64,000 nucleotides of DNA. Origin: Austropuccinia psidii (lineage: Eukaryota; Basidiomycota; Pucciniomycetes; Pucciniales; Sphaerophragmiaceae). A program made the translations under genes and the position numbers. How positions within the stretch are numbered: the stretch's first letter is position 1; every line of letters starts with the position of its first letter. The stretch covers positions 17,470,564-17,534,563 of the forward strand of contig JALGQZ010000009.1 of assembly GCA_023105745.1 (NCBI GenBank), read 5' to 3'. Shown in pieces: positions 57,960-64,000 of the stretch. The notes under the pieces were generated by a model. The model saw only the letters and a program-made list of their open reading frames with translations, was not told where the DNA came from and made no database searches.

Positions 57960-58390
57960 CATCTCTGAATCTTGGAATAAGGATTACTTATTAACTAAAA
58001 GAACCAACTTTGTCAATTTCCATGGTCTGTATCTCTTGACCAACAAGTTATTTTTGTTAATGAATTGGGTTTAACTCAGGAAGAGGATTTGATTATTGCC
58101 CTTCAAGTGTGTCCCCTTTTTTTCTTTATTTTAATATTTTAAATTCTTTTCACCAAGGCTAACCTACAGTACTCAGCTTAGTTCCCAGAGTTAAGCAAAT
58201 AACTCTCATTGCTTCAATTTTGGAAAGTGGCTTTGTCTACCATGAGATTCTCAATGCAAATGGTCAGATGACCAAGGGTATTGGGAGTGATTAGTTTACA
58301 CTCTTTCTCCTTGTGCTTCATTTTAGAATACCCAATGATTCAATTGTCATCATGGATCTTTGTAACATTTATTGTGACAAATAAGGTGCT
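57960..58390 (+). pseudogene. Unrecognised gene fragment with a probable intron
   Basis: On the + strand VSLDQQVIFVNELGLTQEED and LIIALQ end at a GTGTGT donor. A 58-base T-rich stretch ending in TTCACCAAG would be the intron. Next comes ANLQYSA, a stop, FPELSK, a frameshift, then ITLIASILESGFVYHEILNA and NGQMTKGIGSD. The parts fit one protein, but with at least two stops and a frameshift. I do not recognise it. It could be a host gene remnant or part of another transposon. Confidence 0.4.
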
Positions 58391-58393
58391 GTA

Positions 58394-58898
58394 ACTAGTC
58401 TATATCAAAATACAAAATCTTTACTAGAGTAATATATCCTGTATTTACTGTAGTCGGTATTAGACTCTGTATCACCTTATACACAGCTGTCCTTTCTGAG
58501 ATATTTTGTTCCCCATTGAAATAATAATTTCTCTTTCCTTATTACGGATAACTGATATTATTTGATAGTATTCTGGAAAGTTCTAGATAAGAAAATTATC
58601 TTATTTTTATTGTTAATTATACTGAAATAACACTTAAATATCATAAATTATATATGAATAAGTACAACTAATCAATAGACAAATTATTTTGGTTAATCTA
58701 CCCTTAAAGAGATTAGCATACGTAGTTAAAATTGATAAATTTTACATAATCAATTAGTCAAATAAAAAATTATGAAGAGAAAAATCTCTCTCATATTTTA
58801 AATATTCTATGATGTGTTATGCATATTCATAATCATTTTTCACTAATTTAGGTTTGTTATTCTATCTTGTATTGTATTATATTGAATTCAATACAACA
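58394..58898 (-). repeat. Probable 3' LTR of a Ty1/copia element
   Basis: On the minus strand it begins at 58,898 with TGTTGTATTGAATTCAATAC, directly after a polypurine tract. That start is typical of copia LTRs. The other end is uncertain; ACTAGTTACA at 58,394 is my best guess, since ...ACA mirrors TGT. Confidence 0.5.
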
Positions 58899-58900
58899 CT

Positions 58901-58909
58901 CCCCTCCAT
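58901..58909 (-). other. Polypurine tract of the copia element
   Basis: GATGGAGGGGAG on the minus strand directly before TGTTGTATTG. Confidence 0.6.
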
Positions 58910-58915
58910 CACACA

Positions 58916-59855
58916 TCATGAGTAGTTTAATCGTGAAATAAAGTATGTATTTTTTATGCATCCAAGTCCTTTAGTTAAGATATCAGCAATTTTTTCATTA
59001 GTTGAGTCCCATTCCAATCTTAACTTATGTGCTGCAATAAATTCATTAATTGTATTAAATTCCCTGATTAAGTGTTGAGTTTGTTTTCTATTTGTCAATT
59101 CAGTAGATATCCCAACAGCAGTGCGATTGTCTGATAACAAGATAGGTATTGAGTTTTTTAGAAGAATTATTAATAAGTTATACAGCCATAAGACTTCCTT
59201 TGCTGCAAATGACAAAGCCATATACTCCAATTAGGCAATTGAGGAAGCACTAGTCATCTTTCTTTTAGATTGCCATTGAACCAGATTAATACCATGCATG
59301 ATGATGTAGCCATGAGTAGATCTGTTGCCTTCCCCACCCCAATTTGCATCAACGTAGCATCTCATTTTGGAAGACATATTTGATTTACTCATCAATATTC
59401 CCATATTCCTTGTACCATACATATGAGCTATCAAGTGTTCAAGAGCATCCCAATGTGATTAGTCGGTGCTCAGAGATAATCTTGCTAAGTAATTTACAGA
59501 AAACGAGATATCAGGATGTCAGGTGCATACAATGAAAAGGAGAATGCCAATCCTTTTTAGAAAACGTTCTTCCATATTTCCTGAAGAGCATTTGTATTCC
59601 AGTTGACAATTAGCCAGTGAAGGAGTTTTTTCTATAATGTTTCTTGGAGTTAAATTAGTTAATTTATCAATTAGGTCTGGTTGCCAAAATTTAAACCCTT
59701 CATTTGTCTCCTCTATTGAAAAACCTACAAGTCCATTGATATGTTTTTCCCATTTCACCTTCAAAAATGTATTGAGCTGTTGCAATATTTGATTGAGAAG
59801 TTCAGTTGATGATGCAGTTAAATCCCCATCATCTATGTGTATCTGTGAGCCTTAG
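58916..59855 (-). pseudogene. Ty1/copia pol 3' end (reverse transcriptase end and RNase H)
   Basis: On the minus strand the readable part begins at the E2 border with IHIDDGDLTASSTELLNQ, the place of the copia (Y/F)VDD catalytic motif. It goes on with LKVKWEKHINGLVGFSIEET (59,519-59,785), and after frame changes AHMYGTRNMGILM and MRCYVDANWGG (first RNase H acid), STHGYIIMHG and LVQWQSKRKMTSASS. It then gives EYMALSFAAKEVLWLYNLL, SDNRTAVGIS and ADILTKGLG (58,916-59,230). The order and motifs are diagnostic of copia. The upstream part of pol is cut off by the E2 LTR at 59,856 and must lie right of E2, outside the window. Stops and frameshifts show it is dead. Confidence 0.85.
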
Positions 59856-61286
59856 TGTCAGGATGATGCTATGATAAAGGTATAACTAGGCTAATTACAA
59901 CTTTAACTGTGTATGTGACACGACAGAAAAAGATTTAAAAAAGATTTATAAAGGTTTATAATAAGATAAAAGGGTTCTACTATTGAGAAATAGTGGTGGT
60001 GAGCGCTATTGAGAACCCTGGGTGCAGGCTTTATCTGTTGGATTACAATAATAAAGTCTACAATAATTAAAGATTATAATTATACATGATTATTTAACCA
60101 AGAGTAAAACTGTTTTTGACAGTTTACTACGTAGGTTATTCAAGAGCAGGATGAGGAGAGGATTTTGGCTGTGAAAAGCCCTCCTTTTATCCTGAAATTG
60201 GGGTGGAAAGGCTGCTAGACCTTTCCACGTAGAGGAAGTGAAGATTTTTCACTCTCTATGAAAGGCTTGTGGTTTGCAAACAGCCTGTATACCCTGTATT
60301 GGACTCAAATGTGGTTTTGAAACCACATCTGGGCAGTTTTCACCAATACAGGGTGAAAATTTTCACCTGGGGACCTCACAGCCTGATTCTGACGTGTATG
60401 ACGCGTAGAATGCTGTACAGAAACTGTATGGGACCCCAGTATTGACTGACATATGAGGTATTGAAGTAAAAACATGCTTCTTCGTCTATTTGACACCTCA
60501 TATTCATGGTTATGGGATATTATCCCATGGTAAGGCTGTATCTGACAGCAGGTGGGATTTTGACCTTAAAATGGTCATAACTCTGTCGGTTTTTGAGATA
60601 TCAAGCTCAAAGTTGGTTCATTGAATAGCTCTGTATGAGCTCTACACAATGGTACCCAACTTGACATGGTTATCATTAAATATGACAAAGTTATCCCATG
60701 TACAAGTATTTTTGTACATTGGCGTGGTCTGGTCAAAAGCTGTATTAAGCTTGTTTGACCAATAACTTCTGTTGTAGTTGAGTTATGAGGAAATGGATGG
60801 CACCATCAGATAGCCCTGGTTGTTCTCTTTCCAAAAAGACCCCACTTCAGGTATCTCACACTAAAACTGTAAAAGTTAGATGAGAGGTGAATGTTTTGTT
60901 CACCCTTATTTGGTCTGAATTTGACCATAACTCAAGTAATACTGGTGCTATCTCAGTTTGGCTGGTACCATTGGATAGCCCTGGCTTAGAGCTTTATTTT
61001 GAGTACCCATTTGATGGGGTTAAGCCTCTCCTTCTAGATTTTAGATGAGAGGTGAAAATTAAGGTTTATGCTCAGCACTAACTTTGAGCAGGAATAACTT
61101 TGTTATTTCTTGTCCTATGGTGATGGGACTTATATTTTCAGGAAGAGGTGAATTTTCCTCTTTCTTTTGATACCTTTTGAGCTAATTTGGCTCAGTTCCA
61201 TATTTTGGTGGTATTTTGGCTATACCATTGGTTTATGGTATTTTGGCTGTCATGCTTGTGCTCTGGTTTTGAGTCACAGGCTGACA
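59856..61286 (-). repeat. 3' LTR of E2 (LTR1 family, 1,431 bp)
   Basis: TGTCAG/CTGACA ends as in E1. The nested hairpin is at 60,291-60,354. It differs from the E1 LTR by few substitutions and small indels. The 63-codon frame at 60,305-60,496 is the counterpart of the one in E1. Confidence 0.92.
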
Positions 61287-61288
61287 TA

Positions 61289-61298
61289 CCCTCCCTCT
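61289..61298 (-). other. Polypurine tract of E2
   Basis: AGAGGGAGGG on the minus strand, 2 bases before the LTR; identical to E1. Confidence 0.8.
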
Positions 61299-61310
61299 AA
61301 AAAAGGCTCA

Positions 61311-64000
61311 TCATTGATGAGACTGTTCAGTCCTCCTAGAGGCTCTGAATCTCCTTAAATGGAGGTTCCCATCTGGTATGGCATCCTCTGCCAACCATTT
61401 GTCTTTGTCAGCTGTCTGGTTCTTGAATCTGACTAGATATTGTCTCTGATCCTTCCCATTAAGTCTGATTTTTCTGGCCCTGATGATTTTACTCACAGGT
61501 CCAGGAGAGTCTTCTACTTCCACTATTTCTGGTGGAGTGGTGTTCTTCTTCCTGGAGGGGAATTTATCCTCCTCTGTTTGGAAGTATGGCTTGACCAGGC
61601 TTACTGGAAAGACTGGGTGTTTCCTAGAAGACTCCTCAGTGAGCTTGACCTCTACTGCATTCTTCCCTATCAACTTAATGATAGTGAAGGGCCCTACAAA
61701 TGAGTCTCTCATTTTCTTGGGTCCTTTGAGATTGTTAAAGTTCAGTGTAGACACTAACACCTGGTCCCCTTCCTTGAAGTCAGGTTCCATATGTGATTTG
61801 TCCCACCTTTGCTTATTATACTCTTTAGCCTCAGCTATGCATTTGGCAGCAGTATCACAGGCTTTCTTCCACATATCATTGAAGTCTTTGGATGTGGGGT
61901 GGATGGTCAGAAGATTTTTCTTCAAGTGATCCACAGGTAACAGGGGATTCCACCCTTTCTCTACCAGTGCAGGTGTTTTTCCTGTGGTAGAGTGCTGGCT
62001 TGTATTATAAGCCAGTTGGACTGCTGGTAAGAGGGTGACCCAGTCATGGGTATATCCCTCATGGTCCATATATTCCATGCCATAGGCACAGAACCTCCTG
62101 AGGATGTCCTCCATTGTTTGGATCATCCTCTCAGCTAGGCCATCTGTTTGTGGATGGTAAGCTGTGGAAAAAGCAAGCTTGGTGCCTAGCATGTCATATA
62201 AATTGGTCCAAAATTCAGATGTGAATTTTGGGTCCCTGTCACTAATTATGATCTTAGGGACTCCACAGGTGGATATGATGTTATTCCAAAATAACAGAGC
62301 AGTGTCCATGGCTGTGTCCTCTTTATGGCATGGTAGACATCTCATGCTCTTGCTGAACCTATCAACTATGATTAGGCAGGCATTGTAGTTTTCTTTGCCT
62401 CCTGGGACAAGTCCTGTGACCCAGTCCATGTTGATGGTTTCCCATGGGTGTTTGGGTTCTTCTATGTGTTGAAGCAACCCATATTTTTTCCCATGTTTTC
62501 TATTTTCCTTTTGGCATCTTTCACAAGTGTTGATGTATTCACTCAACTCTTGTTCCCACTTGGGCCACCAAGCTGTGCTTGCTACCCTCTCTTTAGTCCT
62601 GTCCTCACTCATGTGTCCCATTTAGGGGCAGTCATGGCATTCCTGCAAGATTAAAGAGATGTGGTCTCTGTCTATCACTGTGAGTGCACTGGTGTGCTTT
62701 TCTCTGTGATAAATCAGGCCATCTATAAGGAAGAATTTATTGTCCTTATAGGCCCTCAACCAGGGTTCCTCCAGCTGGGTTTCCAGTTCTGGGCTCCTGT
62801 ATTTTTGTTGAAGGAGTTGGAGTAGTATGCTACACTGTTTGTGTTTAGCATAAGATTTCAGTACTGCATTGAAAAATTCATTGTGCAGTTCTGAGGAGCT
62901 TATTCCCAGTATGGGGGTTTCTGTCCCTTCTGAATCAGTGTTTCCACTGTCAAGGGTACCACTACCTGGTGCCCATTCAGAGAATCTGAAGTTTTTCTTC
63001 CTATTTATTTCCATAAAATGGATAGGAATTTTTGCAGCAACTTCAGGGTCATAAGCTGGATTGCTTTTGACATTGTCCAGTGGCCATCTGCTAAGGCCAT
63101 CTGCATTGGTATGGCTTTTACCTTCCTTGTATATGATGGTCATGTTCCCTCTATACTCCTGGATGGCTATTTGCCATCTCAGCATGTGTCTATTAGTAGT
63201 CTTCATGTTTAGTAAAGACTTCAAGGCTTTGCAGTCTGTGTAGACTTCAAAGACTGCACCCTCCAAATAATAATGGAGTTTTTCTAGTGCCCAGACTAGA
63301 CATAGACATTCTGTCTGGGTGGCCCCATACCTGGCTTCTGAATCTTTCAGCTTCCTGGAGATGTAACATATTACACCTTCTCTTGGCTCACCATCCACAA
63401 TTTGTCTTTGGTGAAGGGCTTCTCCCAAGCCTTGGCTGCATGCTGCATCTATATATAACTTGAATGGTAGTTCAAAGTCAGGCAAGATGAGCACAGGTGC
63501 ATTTGTGAGTTCATATTTGATCCTCTCATATGCATCCCTCCTTTCCTTGGTTATTTCAAAAACTACATCCTTTGAGCATAACTTGTATAAACTACTAGTT
63601 ATGTGAGCAAAGTTTTTGATGTGGTTTCTATAGTAGCTAGCAAATCCAAGGAAAGATTGCATCTCTTTGATGTTCTTTGGTACTGGCTTTTGCAGTACTG
63701 CTGCTACTTTGTTCTGGTCAATTTCCAGACTAAGGCCTGAGGCTTTGTGTCCTAGAGCTAGTAGCTCTTGTTGGCCAAAATTACACTTTTTAAGTGAAAT
63801 TTTCAGATTGATGGGTGTACATTTACTTAGCACTCTGTCTATGTATTGTACATGGTCTTCCCATGTCTCTGAGTATATAATGATATCATCAATATACACT
63901 ACCATCCAGCCTTCCATTATTTCTTCTTGAAATATGGTGTCCATCATCCTTTGGAAGTGGGCTGGTGCATTCTTGATGCCAAATGGCATCCTGGTGTACT
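61311..64000 (-). pseudogene. Pol of E2: reverse transcriptase end, RNase H, integrase, chromodomain (one stop)
   Basis: The frame is open to the window edge ([16 protein letters not shown]). Order: reverse transcriptase with [12 protein letters not shown], then RNase H with [33 protein letters not shown] and [12 protein letters not shown] (acidic residues present). A linker and the integrase finger follow, with a TAA at 62,622-62,624 directly after QECHDCP. The frame resumes at once ([11 protein letters not shown]). The integrase core has all three catalytic residues (NMDWV, SDRDPKF, LAERM), and the GPF module and chromodomain (QYLVRFKNQ...WLAEDAI) are intact. In E1 the stop position is tyrosine. 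A single substitution has thus cut pol between RNase H and integrase. Confidence 0.92.

Larger units (their letters stand above)
59856..64000 (-). mobile_element. E2: second E1-family Ty3 chromovirus, 3' part
   Basis: Runs leftward on the minus strand and is cut by the window edge inside reverse transcriptase. Pol and LTR closely match E1. It inserted into the reverse transcriptase of a copia element; CTTAG (59,851-59,855) is the flanking target, but its partner is outside. One nonsense codon is the only defect seen in its visible pol, so it is young or nearly intact. Confidence 0.9.

Overview
The window is an AT-rich, transposon-packed stretch of a fungal genome. The organism is most likely a rust fungus, and the chromoviral Ty3 proteins read like those that fill the Austropuccinia psidii (myrtle rust) genome. 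That assignment is from recognition, not from a search. No gene could be confidently assigned to normal host function. Nearly everything recognisable is a transposable element or its debris, and most of it is broken.

Left arm (1-13,867): a three-level nest. The 3' end of a Ty3 chromovirus (E1, + strand: integrase, chromodomain, 3' LTR) sits inside the 5' LTR of an older chromovirus (B, + strand, 2,882-12,063; several nonsense codons and two frameshifts). B in turn sits inside a Mutator-like (MULE) element whose gene ends in an OTU cysteine-protease-like domain.

Centre-left (13,868-24,941): a decayed PIF/Harbinger transposase (about 14.0-14.8 kb), long AT-rich stretches without genes, a solo LTR (19,505-22,014) and a small foldback element (22,932-23,050).

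Centre (24,942-37,112): a solo LTR on the minus strand, split by a 10.4-kb LTR element C (25,930-36,309, minus strand). C has nearly identical LTRs, a primer binding site, a polypurine tract and one intact 1,436-codon gag-protease frame. It has lost reverse transcriptase, RNase H and the integrase core. In their place are several tandem-repeat arrays, a long poly-T tract and a tRNA-like Pol III promoter. It looks like a young non-autonomous element that makes its own Gag.

Centre-right (37,113-53,364): a solo LTR of the B family with a perfect 5-bp target duplication, a second PIF/Harbinger transposase (43.7-44.9 kb), a tandem array (45.0-45.8 kb), a 3.9-kb element with terminal inverted repeats and no visible transposase, and several decayed coding stretches that I do not recognise.

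Right arm (53,365-64,000): a 2,644-bp MULE (minus strand) with matching inverted ends and an 8-bp target duplication. Its gene keeps a FAR1-like finger, the start of the transposase domain and the OTU domain but lacks the catalytic core between them. Next come about 2 kb of very AT-rich low-complexity DNA, an unrecognised gene fragment, the 3' end of a Ty1/copia element, and a second E1-family chromovirus (E2, minus strand) inserted into that copia element's reverse transcriptase.

The arms mirror each other (chromovirus and MULE-OTU, in opposite orientation). I found no evidence for a new defence, metabolic or regulatory system. The parts most worth following up are element C, the tRNA-like unit and palindromic repeats inside it, the MULE-OTU pair, and the unidentified decayed frames at 40-53 kb.
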